Below, piece after piece: positions 1 through 6,680 of a stretch of DNA of 8,105 nucleotides. Origin of the DNA: an uncultured Myxococcales bacterium (GTDB lineage Bacteria; Myxococcota_A; UBA9042); NCBI GenBank assembly GCA_903917305.1, contig CAIXAA010000863.1, positions 1 through 8,105 of the forward strand, given 5' to 3'. Below the pieces are notes generated by a model, which ran no database searches, was not told the origin of the DNA, and worked only from the letters and a program-made list of their open reading frames with translations. The first letter of the stretch is position 1; each line of letters starts with the position of its first letter. A program made the position numbers and the translations under genes.

Positions 1-515
1 CCATCAACCTGGGCGACGTGAGCGACGTGGGCAACAGCAACGTCGGCGTCGGCAGCATCATGCCGAGCGAGGCCGGCGACTGGTACAAGTTCCACGCGAT
101 CGACACGCCGGAAGCGGACGGCGGATGCGACGCCTTTGCCGTCAACGTGAAGTTCGCGTCGGGAACGGATGCCGGCTTCGTGCTCGACCTGTTCAAGGGC
201 GGCTACGACGCGTCGATGCAGACGTGCGGCGGCGTGGCCGAGGCGGGCTGGGTCACGAACTTCGCGGGCGCTGCCTACGGCCCGGCCCTGGCCAAGGCCA
301 CCGCAGCTGGCGACTACTTCTCGTCCAGCGACATCACCGCCGGCGGCGAGTGCGCCTGCTACAACCACCCGAGCTTGACGACCGCCATCCCGGACATCCA
401 CACCAACTACTGCACCGACAACTCGGCGTGGTTCTATGTGCGCGTCTACCGCTCCGCTCCGGCGACGTCGTGCACGCAGGCGAACTACACGCTGCTCGTG
501 CACAACGGTCCGTGA
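1..515 (+). CDS. Secreted PPC-like domain protein, C-terminal part (5' truncated)
   Basis: The frame is open from base 3 to the TGA at 513-515, and the first visible residues (Ile-Asn-Leu-Gly-Asp-Val) already look like the inside of a domain. The start therefore lies left of the window, and the GTG at 18 is not a convincing initiator. The 171 visible residues resemble a bacterial pre-peptidase C-terminal (PPC-like) beta-sandwich: a Gly/Asp-rich opening, an 'Asp-Trp-Tyr-Lys-Phe' strand, a 'Phe-Tyr-Val-Arg-Val-Tyr' strand and a final 'Tyr-Thr-Leu-Leu-Val' strand. Six cysteines are visible, enough for three disulfides, which fits an exported or surface protein. Such domains are common in secreted proteins of Myxococcota, often at the C-terminus of a larger protein. 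Function beyond a secreted structural or binding module cannot be told. The gene ends 11 bp before the kinase gene, so the two are probably cotranscribed. Confidence 0.75.
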   Translation, partial: INLGDVSDVGNSNVGVGSIMPSEAGDWYKFHAIDTPEADGGCDAFAVNVKFASGTDAGFVLDLFKGGYDASMQTCGGVAEAGWVTNFAGAAYGPALAKATAAGDYFSSSDITAGGECACYNHPSLTTAIPDIHTNYCTDNSAWFYVRVYRSAPATSCTQANYTLLVHNGP

Positions 516-526
516 GGCTGACTGCC

Positions 527-1933
527 ATGCAAGTCCCCCCGCCGCCCTCCGCGCCGCCGGAGACGTGGACCTCGCTGCCCATCTTCGCCAACCTCGGTCC
601 TGACGGGACGGCGCGGGTGCGCGAGGCGATGCAATCCGTGGTCTTCCATCCCGGCCAGGCGCTGATGCGTCAGGGCGAGATCGGCAACGAGATGTTCGTG
701 CTCGAGCGCGGCTCGGCGCGCGTGGTCGTGCGCGATGACGAGGGTGCGGTCACCTTCGAGCGCGTGACGCGCGCGCCGGCGATCCTGGGCGAGATGGCGG
801 TCGTCACGCACGAGCCGCGCAACGCCACGGTGACGGCGGAAGAGGAAGTGCTGGCGCTGCGGATGAACCGCGAGGTGCTCGACGCGCTGTGCGAGCGCAG
901 TCCGCAGAGCGCCATGCTGCTGACGAGCATGGTCGGCGAGCGGCTGATGGCTTCGGCCGGCATCCGCAAGGTGGGCAAGTACCAGGTGCTGGGGCGCCTG
1001 GGCGCCGGAGGCATGGCGACCGTGTTCGAGGCGGTGCATCCGACGCTGGGCATTCCGGTGGCGCTCAAGATGCTGTCGCACTCCCTGGCGCAGAACAAGG
1101 CTTTTGCCGAGAACTTCAGCCGCGAGGCGCGCCGCATCGCCCAGATGAGCCACGAGCACATCGTGCGCGTCCTCGACACGGAACAGGCGTACGGCACGCA
1201 CTTCATCGTCATGGAGAAGCTGACCGGCGCGCTGCTCGAAGAGGTGATCGACGCCGGCGATCGGCTCGAGTGGCCGCTGGTGCGGCGCATCCTCATCGAG
1301 ACGGCGGACGCGCTGGCGTACACGCACCGGGCAGGGCTGATCCACCGGGACATCAAGCCTTCCAACGTGTTCCTGACGGTCGACAAGCGCGTCAAGCTGC
1401 TGGACTTCGGCATCGCGGTGGATGCGGCGCGCGCGGCGGACCATGCCCGCGTCATGGGGACGCCGTACTACATGAGCCCCGAGCAGATCCTGGGGCAGGC
1501 GCTGGATGGGCGCGCGGATCAATACTCCTTGGGCATCATGGCTTACGAGCTGTGCACCCACGCCCAGCCGTTCCAGGCGGACACCGTGCCGGAGCTGTTC
1601 CAGCTCCACTTGGACGCCGAGCTGCCGGACCCGCGGCTGTGGGACCCGGAAGTCCCTGCCGATCTTGTCGAATTCATGCGCATCGCCACGGCCAAGCACC
1701 GCGAGGATCGCTTTGCGTCCTGCCAGGAGGCCGCGGAGTTCCTGAAGCGCGCCGGCGATGCCGCGGTGCCGGATCCGATGGAAACGTCTGTGATGTCGAT
1801 GACCTACCTGCCAAGTCGCCGCGCCGAAGTGCAGCGCGTGCTGCAGGAGACGGCGGAGAGGCTCAGCCGCATCCGCGGCGTGCAGCTGTTCCAGGCGCAC
1901 CAGGTGGCGGAGGACGCGCAGCGCCCGAGTTGA
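527..1933 (+). CDS. cNMP-binding domain / eukaryote-like Ser/Thr protein kinase fusion
   Basis: A 468-residue cytoplasmic protein; no signal peptide or membrane segment is seen. Residues about 17-135 form a cyclic-nucleotide-binding (Crp/PKA-R type) domain. Its phosphate-binding cassette spans about 86-103, with Gly88-Glu89 and Pro97-Arg98-Asn-Ala-Thr101. Residues about 152-408 are a Hanks-type kinase with every key element: G-loop GRLGAGGMATVF (156-167), Lys181, alpha-C Glu200, HRDIKPSN (273-280; catalytic Asp275), DFG (293-295), GTPYYMSPE (311-319) and Asp331. It is therefore expected to be active and to be gated by a bound cyclic nucleotide; the gating is inference. About 60 residues follow, including a short helical stretch. 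ATG 527 is chosen because GAGG at 514-517 sits 9 nt upstream and the domain starts right after. The open frame to the left of it overlaps gene 1 and has no homology-like content. No transmembrane helix or PASTA sensor is present, unlike many bacterial kinases. Confidence 0.93.
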   Translation: MQVPPPPSAPPETWTSLPIFANLGPDGTARVREAMQSVVFHPGQALMRQGEIGNEMFVLERGSARVVVRDDEGAVTFERVTRAPAILGEMAVVTHEPRNATVTAEEEVLALRMNREVLDALCERSPQSAMLLTSMVGERLMASAGIRKVGKYQVLGRLGAGGMATVFEAVHPTLGIPVALKMLSHSLAQNKAFAENFSREARRIAQMSHEHIVRVLDTEQAYGTHFIVMEKLTGALLEEVIDAGDRLEWPLVRRILIETADALAYTHRAGLIHRDIKPSNVFLTVDKRVKLLDFGIAVDAARAADHARVMGTPYYMSPEQILGQALDGRADQYSLGIMAYELCTHAQPFQADTVPELFQLHLDAELPDPRLWDPEVPADLVEFMRIATAKHREDRFASCQEAAEFLKRAGDAAVPDPMETSVMSMTYLPSRRAEVQRVLQETAERLSRIRGVQLFQAHQVAEDAQRPS

Positions 1934-1974
1934 CCGCCCGCGCGGCAGCGCCCGAGGACGGGCAAGAAGAGAGC

Positions 1975-2835
1975 ATGACGGCAGGTTCTTGGGCGCGCCA
2001 GCTTGGATGTCTTGCGATTCTGGTTGGTTGCAGTGCACCGCTCGCGCCCGCTCCGGCGCAGGATGCCGCCCCCGCCGACATGGCAGCCGATGCGGCCATC
2101 GCGGACGTCGCCGCGGACGTTCCCGAGGAAATTTCAGCAGATGTCCAGACTTGCGCTTGCGGCGACGGCGTCTGCGATCCCGCCTGCGGCGAGACCGAAG
2201 CCAGCTGCGCCAAGGACTGCTGCGGCTGGTGCGGCGACAAGCTGTGCAAGGCGGCGTGCGGCGAGACGATCGCCAAGTGCCCGAAAGACTGCATCGTTTG
2301 CGGCGACGGCGTCTGCTCCGCCGGCGAGACCGCGGCGAACTGCAAGGCGGACTGCTGCAAGGGCGGCTGCGGCGACGGCGCGTGCGTCCCGGCGTGCGGC
2401 GAGACGTTCGCGACCTGCCCGGGCGACTGCGCGGCGTGCGGCGACGGCATCTGTTCGGGCGGCGAAACCGCGCTGACGTGCGTCAGCGATTGCTGCGGCA
2501 AGTGCGGCGACGGGATGTGCAAGGGCTCGATTTGCAATGAGACCGCCAAGACCTGCGCGGCGGACTGCACGCCGTCGTGCGGCAACGCTGCGTGCGACCC
2601 CGGCGAGGCGCCGAGCACGTGCCCCGCCGACTGCCCCGGTTGCGGCGACGGCATCTGCACGCCCGGCGAAGGCTGCCCGGCGGATTGCGCTGCCAAATGC
2701 GGCAATTGCGAGTGCGAGGCCGGCGAGACCACGGCCAGCTGCCCGAATGACTGCGTGACGTGCGGCGACGGCTTGTGCAGCTCTTGCCTGGCGCTCGAGA
2801 GCGCCCAGACCTGCGCGGCGGACTGCAAGCGCTGA
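1975..2835 (+). CDS. Cys-rich repeat lipoprotein (ten CGDGxC-type repeats)
   Basis: A 286-residue protein. Residues 1-19 are a lipoprotein signal peptide ending in the lipobox Leu16-Val17-Gly18-Cys19, so the mature protein should be lipid-anchored, probably to the outer membrane. An Ala/Asp/Pro linker follows (20-58). From residue 62 to 284 come ten repeats, roughly Cys-Gly-Asp-Gly-x-Cys, then Gly-Glu-Thr, then Cys-x-x-Asp-Cys. They start near 62, 86, 109, 132, 155, 177, 202, 223, 242 and 263. Unit length varies (16-22 residues) and the longer units carry an extra cysteine. Similar CGDG/CGNG repeats occur in surface proteins of Myxococcota. They are presumably disulfide-bonded and may bind Ca2+ through the acidic residues, but that is inference. 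ATG 1975 gives the complete signal peptide; upstream lies only a weak purine-rich SD (AAGAAGAGAG). It starts 41 bp after the kinase gene and is probably in the same operon. Confidence 0.85.
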   Translation: MTAGSWARQLGCLAILVGCSAPLAPAPAQDAAPADMAADAAIADVAADVPEEISADVQTCACGDGVCDPACGETEASCAKDCCGWCGDKLCKAACGETIAKCPKDCIVCGDGVCSAGETAANCKADCCKGGCGDGACVPACGETFATCPGDCAACGDGICSGGETALTCVSDCCGKCGDGMCKGSICNETAKTCAADCTPSCGNAACDPGEAPSTCPADCPGCGDGICTPGEGCPADCAAKCGNCECEAGETTASCPNDCVTCGDGLCSSCLALESAQTCAADCKR

Positions 2836-2839
2836 GGGG

Positions 2840-3859
2840 CTAGCCCAGCTTGGCGCGCTCGGCGGCCAGGACGCCCAGCGCGCGACCCAACTCACCGTGG
2901 ATGCTCGCGACTTCCGCGGGCTGCCACTCGCTCGTCGCCTTGCGCACGAACGTGGTGCGGTCGCTGCGGTTGTCAAAGCGCGCGACGGGCAGGTGCCACG
3001 TCTTGATGGCAAAGCGCCGCTCGCCCGCGTCATTCTTCACGACGACGATGCGGTCGACGCGCACGGTGTTCGGCTTGTCCGACTGCTCCTCCAGCCACGC
3101 CATGTCATCGCAACCGTAGTCGCCGAGCATGACCTCGATCGGCGCCGAGTGGTTCAGGATGGAGCCCTGACCGTCCGGCAGACCGCGCTCGAAGTTCTTG
3201 CGGCGCGACTCCTCCGGCGTGACCCAGATGTAGAGGATCACAGCGCGATCCAGGATCTCGGCCGAGAGCTGGTTGAACGCGTTCTGGTAGCCACGCGGCG
3301 GCGTCAGCGGGAACGCCGCGCCGTTCGGACCGCCGCGCGCCGCTTCGATGAAGATGGTCTTGCCCGCCAGATCCTGGCTGCAGGTGCGGTTCTTGTTCGC
3401 CAGCTCCGTGCGGCACTCCTCTTCCAGCGCCGCCGCGACTTCGCAGCGCATCCGGTACGGCACGTTCGCCAGCGTCTCCGGCAGCCCGGCGCGCAGCCGC
3501 GCCGCGTCGATGCGATCGAACACAAGCTGGGCCGCGGACGGCGGATTCGCGGTCCGGCCGGCGCGCACGTCGGCATAGTCCTCGTTCAGCAACTCGGTCA
3601 GCGTGAGCCACTCGAAGGGATCCTGGAACGGGCGCTCCGGACCCTTGTAGAACACGTAGTCATGGCCGCGCGCCTTGAGCTCGTCGTCGATGCGGTGCAT
3701 GAAGTGGACGTACGGGTAGTCATCCAGCTGCAATGTCGGGCCGATGTGGAACTCTTCCTGGCACTGCGTGGGCGTCAAGTGCTCCAGGTAGCGGCGCACT
3801 TCGGACTTGCCGGAGGCGGGCATCGAGAACAGGAGGACGGTGTCGAGGGGCTTCGTCAT
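2840..3859 (-). CDS. Conserved-looking P-loop NTPase / kinase-like protein of unknown function
   Basis: A 339-residue soluble protein. An N-terminal beta-strand (Asp-Thr-Val-Leu-Leu-Phe) leads into a P-loop-like SMPASGKS (12-19), where the first Gly of GxxxxGK[ST] is Ser; Gly17, Lys18 and Ser19 are intact. A candidate Walker B strand is Ile169-Phe-Ile-Glu172. A strand 'VILYIWVTPEE' followed by Arg219-Arg220-Lys and Arg225 (207-225) resembles the lid/arginine region of nucleoside- or nucleotide-kinase folds. An acidic Asp46-Asp47-Tyr-Pro-Tyr motif after the first helix may bind substrate. I do not recognise the family, and the substrate cannot be inferred. ATG 3859 is preferred over the ATG at 3916 because GGAG (complement of 3866-3869) lies 6 nt upstream and the P-loop strand starts immediately; the longer version only adds a nondescript tail. 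It lies 90 bp after the Spy-like gene on the same strand and ends 4 bp from the convergent lipoprotein gene. Confidence 0.85.
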   Translation of the reverse strand: MTKPLDTVLLFSMPASGKSEVRRYLEHLTPTQCQEEFHIGPTLQLDDYPYVHFMHRIDDELKARGHDYVFYKGPERPFQDPFEWLTLTELLNEDYADVRAGRTANPPSAAQLVFDRIDAARLRAGLPETLANVPYRMRCEVAAALEEECRTELANKNRTCSQDLAGKTIFIEAARGGPNGAAFPLTPPRGYQNAFNQLSAEILDRAVILYIWVTPEESRRKNFERGLPDGQGSILNHSAPIEVMLGDYGCDDMAWLEEQSDKPNTVRVDRIVVVKNDAGERRFAIKTWHLPVARFDNRSDRTTFVRKATSEWQPAEVASIHGELGRALGVLAAERAKLG

Positions 3860-3949
3860 GGTGGGCTCCGGCAAAATGAAGGCGCGCAGCGTCGTCCACG
3901 AACGCAGCGGCGTCAATGGGCCAAACGCATCGAGGGCGCGGAGCGGCGG

Positions 3950-4534
3950 CTACAGCGTGATGAGGCGCAGGCGGATCGCGTAGGCCAGCTTCTGGCGCTG
4001 ATCGGCATCCAGCGCGGCAAACAGCTGCTCGACGGCCCGGACGCGGACGTCGACCATGCGCTGCGCGTTGCCCACGGCCATGGCGTTGGCCTCGTCGAGG
4101 CGGACGCGGTTCACGGTCTCACCCAAGAAGGCGTCGGAAAGCGCGCTGTTGCAGCGCCATTCCTCGACGGCCGACTGGGCCTGCTCGCAGCGCAGCTGGT
4201 CGAGCACGCGCGACACGACGAGGGTCTGCTCGTCGTTGAGACCAAACTCCGTCACGAGGAACTTGAGCGGGCGCCGGACGTCGAAGAACGACGGATCCAT
4301 GCCGCGCGGTCCGCCGCCTTGCGTCTGCATGTCGCGACCGCCGCCCTGCGACGGTTGACCGCCACCCTGCGCGCCGCCGCCCTGCCACTGCTGGCCGCCT
4401 TGCTGGCCGCCGCCGGCCTGCCATTGCTGGCCGCCGCCCTGCTGGCCGCCGCGTCCCGGATCCGGGGTCCTGCCCGCCCCGGTCTCGCCACGGCCCGATT
4501 CCTGCACTTCGCCTTCCCTGTTGCCTGAATTCAT
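3950..4534 (-). CDS. Spy/CpxP-like helical protein with Gly/Gln-rich N-terminus
   Basis: A 194-residue protein. Residues 1-80 are low-complexity, rich in Gly, Gln, Arg and Trp, with degenerate Gly-Gly-Gln-Gln-Trp-Gln repeats. Residues about 84-190 are predicted alpha-helical and resemble Spy/CpxP (LTxxQ) proteins. An 'LNDEQ' (99-103) opens the first helix, and an 'LDADQRQKL' (175-183) sits near the end, in the places of the two LTxxQ motifs. Between them lie amphipathic Arg/Glu-rich helices. Spy and CpxP are periplasmic chaperones or metal/envelope-stress sensors, but here no signal peptide is visible, so either the protein is cytoplasmic or export uses another route. The assignment rests on motif layout only. 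ATG 4534 is fixed by an excellent SD, AAGGAGA (complement of 4541-4547), 6 nt upstream; the longer open frame to 4726 overlaps the previous gene. Two cysteines (Cys116, Cys128) flank the helix turn. Confidence 0.8.
   Translation of the reverse strand: MNSGNREGEVQESGRGETGAGRTPDPGRGGQQGGGQQWQAGGGQQGGQQWQGGGAQGGGQPSQGGGRDMQTQGGGPRGMDPSFFDVRRPLKFLVTEFGLNDEQTLVVSRVLDQLRCEQAQSAVEEWRCNSALSDAFLGETVNRVRLDEANAMAVGNAQRMVDVRVRAVEQLFAALDADQRQKLAYAIRLRLITL
4310..4450 (-). repeat. Degenerate Gly/Gln-coding repeat inside the Spy-like gene
   Basis: Codons for residues 29-75 are built of repeated Gly-Gly-(Gly)-Gln-Gln-Trp-Gln-type units. On the + strand this appears as recurring ctgctggccgcc and ctgccattgctgg blocks. 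The units are imperfect but the reading frame is kept throughout. The region is probably intrinsically disordered and prone to length variation by slippage. Confidence 0.7.
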
Positions 4535-4540
4535 GGCTTG

Positions 4541-4547
4541 TCTCCTT
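4541..4547 (-). promoter_or_regulatory. Shine-Dalgarno of the Spy-like gene
   Basis: The minus strand reads AAGGAGA here, 6 nt before ATG 4534. It is the strongest ribosome-binding site in the window. It rules out the upstream in-frame ATGs as the start, because those lie within or beside the 3' end of the preceding gene. Confidence 0.8.
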
Positions 4548-4585
4548 GGACTGCGGGCGCGGAACGCTGCCGTGCCGTGCGTGAG

Positions 4586-4614
4586 AAGGTAGACACTGAC
4601 AAGGGGAAAGGCAA
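4586..4614 (-). promoter_or_regulatory. Possible weak sigma-70-type promoter for the Spy-like gene
   Basis: On the minus strand TTGCCT (4609-4614) is followed after 17 bp by TACCTT (4586-4591). The -35-like box matches well in its first three bases and the -10-like box only partly. A start near 4579 would give a leader of about 45 nt that includes the strong SD. The 100-bp gap after the radical-SAM gene makes an independent promoter plausible, but readthrough from that gene would serve equally well. Confidence 0.22.
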
Positions 4615-4634
4615 GAGACCCTGGCATCTTCTGA

Positions 4635-6680
4635 TCAAGCGCCTTCGAACCAGGCGAGCACGAAGCGGCCCAATCGTGTGTCTGCACCATCCGACGGCGG
4701 TGTCGCCAGATCGTGCGTGACGCCATAGCGATCGCCCTGCAGCCATGCCGACTGGCCAGCGCGCCGCGGCGTGATCGCCAACCGCAGGGAACGACCTTGC
4801 TTTTCGAAAGCCAGCCGCAAACACATGGCGCCGTTCACTTCTTCGGCTGCGCGCGCCACCAACTGGTAGCCACCCAGCGACGCCTGCGGCAGACGCTGCA
4901 GCCCCCCAAGTGCCCGCACCATGCGCGGCGGCAAACGCTGGGAACCCGCCGGCCTGGCCTCAGGCCGCAGCGGTTCGGGCACCAGCTGGAGCGCGGCTCG
5001 CAACACAGCCTCCGGACTCGCGTCCGGCCCGAGCTGGGCACCCGCTTCGACGATCAGCTGCGCCACACCGACGTGATCGCCGGCCAGCTCCGCCGGCAGC
5101 CGCGAGCGCCATTGCCGCACAACCGCAAGCAATGCATCGTCTTGCGCCATGACCGACTGATGCGGCAGCGGATCCAGGCGCACCAGCAGGCGCTGCAGCG
5201 TCTCCGTGCGCGGATCGGCAAAACGCCAGGCCAGCTCGTGCTCGCCAGGCCGCGTCAGGGCTTCCGAAGCCAGATCCGTGGGTTCTGGCGCGGGGATCAT
5301 CAGGCCGTCGAGCTGGGCCAGCTCGGCAATCGGCGTGTTCGGGCGCAGTTGCAGCCGCACGCCGACGACGCGCGACAGCCACAGCGACCCGAGCCGGCGC
5401 GCCGCCTGCAGGTTGATGCGCAGGTCCTCCGGCCGCGTCCACGGCGTGAAGAGGATGCCCGCGAAGAAGCCCGTCTCCGCGAAAAACGTATCCGGGAAGG
5501 CCTGTTCCAGCCGCTGGATGAGCTCGAAGCACGCCCAGACCTGCTCCGCCGAGATCCCCTTGTTGAAGCGCTCGTTCTCGTGCGGCGAGAAGTTCTCCAT
5601 GCCCGTGGACAAAAGCCCAATGCGATGGCCGGCTTGCTGCAGCTGCGGCAGCAGGAGCTCGATGCGCGCCGCCTGACCCACGAACTCGTCGATGCGCGGC
5701 ATGAAGTAGAAGGTCGTCGGCTGCAGGCCGTGCTCCAGCACCGCGGCGAGAAAGTCGCGCAGATCCGCGGCAATGGCGCCGCTCTCGATCAGCACTTCCT
5801 CCGTCGTCCGCATCGTGTGCGGCGTGCGCTGGTAGGCGGCCAGCTGGCGCAAGGCCAGCTTGGCGGGCGGCGTCTGCAGGCCCAGGCCATTCTGCTGCGT
5901 GTAGAGGTAGCCCGCGGCCTTCTCGCAGAACGCGCAGCCCACGTGCTCGCGGGTCTGCGCCGAAGGCACCAGCGCATACAACGGGTTGCGGGCCAGGGCG
6001 CGGCGGTACAGGCACGCCGGCTCCTCCACGAGGCGCAGCGGCTGGCGGGCCGCACGCAGGGCGTCGGGGTCGAGCAGCACGCGCTCGAAGACGGGGTCGG
6101 GCGCGTCGTAGAGGTGCTCTTGCCCATCATCCGTTTGGATTCCCAACACATGGGCGAGCGTGTCGCGCACGGTCCGGCGCGTGGCCTCCGCGCCCGAACG
6201 CTCCGCAAAGTCGATGATGCGCGCCGCAGGTGCGGCACCCAGCAGGGCGTGCTCCAGCGGCTCCGCCAGGCGGTTGTGGCAGACGATCAGGTCGGGGCGC
6301 CAGTCGCGCACGGCCTGCGCCAGTCGCTCGCGGGAATCCGGTGGCAGATCAACGGTAAAGCGGGCGCCCTGGTGCGTCAGGGCGCGCGGCACCAGCACCG
6401 TCCACCACACGACGTCGCGGCAGTGCTGGCGCAAGAGCGGAAGAAGATAGGGAAAAAGCTCCGCGCCATGGTGGCGGTGCGGCTCGTCGCTCATCGTCTC
6501 GAGCAGCAGGATGCGGGGCTGGTCCTGCGCTGCACGGTCGATCACACGGGCCTCCGCCGAAAGGGCTTGATGGACAGTACGCGCGACGGGAAGGCCGGGC
6601 AAGTGAATGTAGCCGCTGGCGATGACGTGTGCCACCATGCGGGCGCGGCTGCCGAGCCGTCCGGAGTTCTGCATGACCAT
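4635..6680 (-). CDS. Radical-SAM / B12-binding-like protein with incomplete FeS motif
   Basis: A 681-residue soluble protein. Residues about 56-160 look like a Rossmann-type B12-binding domain: a strand 'RILLLET', a His-rich stretch 67-71 containing Arg69-His-His-Gly, and a strand 'PDLIVCHN'. Residues about 235-465 look like a radical-SAM TIM barrel: Gly248-Cys249-Ala-Phe-Cys252-Glu-Lys, a strand with 'TTFYFMPRI', 'IGLLSTGMENFSP' (354-366), 'ERFNKGIS' (370-377) and 'ETGFFAGILFTPWT' (402-415). These parallel the order seen in B12-dependent radical-SAM enzymes. The classic CxxxCxxC is incomplete: the first position is Glu245, leaving CxxC. About 215 more residues follow, without a recognised domain. 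No substrate can be assigned. ATG 6680 is chosen because AGGAGGAG lies 10 nt upstream, but that SD falls in the Leu codons of the divergent gene and could be coincidental; ATG 6638 is the alternative and would avoid an 8-bp overlap. Confidence 0.78.
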   Translation of the reverse strand: MVMQNSGRLGSRARMVAHVIASGYIHLPGLPVARTVHQALSAEARVIDRAAQDQPRILLLETMSDEPHRHHGAELFPYLLPLLRQHCRDVVWWTVLVPRALTHQGARFTVDLPPDSRERLAQAVRDWRPDLIVCHNRLAEPLEHALLGAAPAARIIDFAERSGAEATRRTVRDTLAHVLGIQTDDGQEHLYDAPDPVFERVLLDPDALRAARQPLRLVEEPACLYRRALARNPLYALVPSAQTREHVGCAFCEKAAGYLYTQQNGLGLQTPPAKLALRQLAAYQRTPHTMRTTEEVLIESGAIAADLRDFLAAVLEHGLQPTTFYFMPRIDEFVGQAARIELLLPQLQQAGHRIGLLSTGMENFSPHENERFNKGISAEQVWACFELIQRLEQAFPDTFFAETGFFAGILFTPWTRPEDLRINLQAARRLGSLWLSRVVGVRLQLRPNTPIAELAQLDGLMIPAPEPTDLASEALTRPGEHELAWRFADPRTETLQRLLVRLDPLPHQSVMAQDDALLAVVRQWRSRLPAELAGDHVGVAQLIVEAGAQLGPDASPEAVLRAALQLVPEPLRPEARPAGSQRLPPRMVRALGGLQRLPQASLGGYQLVARAAEEVNGAMCLRLAFEKQGRSLRLAITPRRAGQSAWLQGDRYGVTHDLATPPSDGADTRLGRFVLAWFEGA
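6663..6666 (+). promoter_or_regulatory. Shine-Dalgarno of the selenoprotein gene
   Basis: GGAG ends 6 nt before ATG 6673. The spacing to the second in-frame ATG at 6679 would be 12 nt, so 6673 is the preferred start. Its presence upstream of the signal-peptide ATG, and not upstream of any ATG/GTG after the TGA at 6757, supports translation beginning before that TGA. Confidence 0.65.

Noticed and set aside
125..526. Upstream in-frame extension of the kinase gene
   Set aside because: It overlaps the PPC-like gene in another frame and is a low-complexity Arg-rich translation. ATG 527 has an SD and begins just before the cNMP-binding domain.
485..2038. 517-codon open frame on the minus strand opposite the kinase gene
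   Set aside because: It is Arg/His/Leu/Gln-rich with no domain, and the + strand carries a fully recognisable kinase. It is a shadow produced by high third-position GC.
2836..2839. Bidirectional terminator between the convergent genes
   Set aside because: Only 4 bp separate the two stop codons and no stem followed by a T-run is visible on either side.
3911..3916. TTGACG as the -35 box of a promoter for the P-loop gene
   Set aside because: No acceptable -10 box lies 16-18 bp downstream on the minus strand; the 90-bp gap is otherwise featureless.
2897..4528. 543-codon open frame on the + strand opposite the P-loop and Spy-like genes
   Set aside because: Composition is Arg/Ala/Leu-rich without motifs, and it crosses the boundary between two minus-strand genes that have good ribosome-binding sites.
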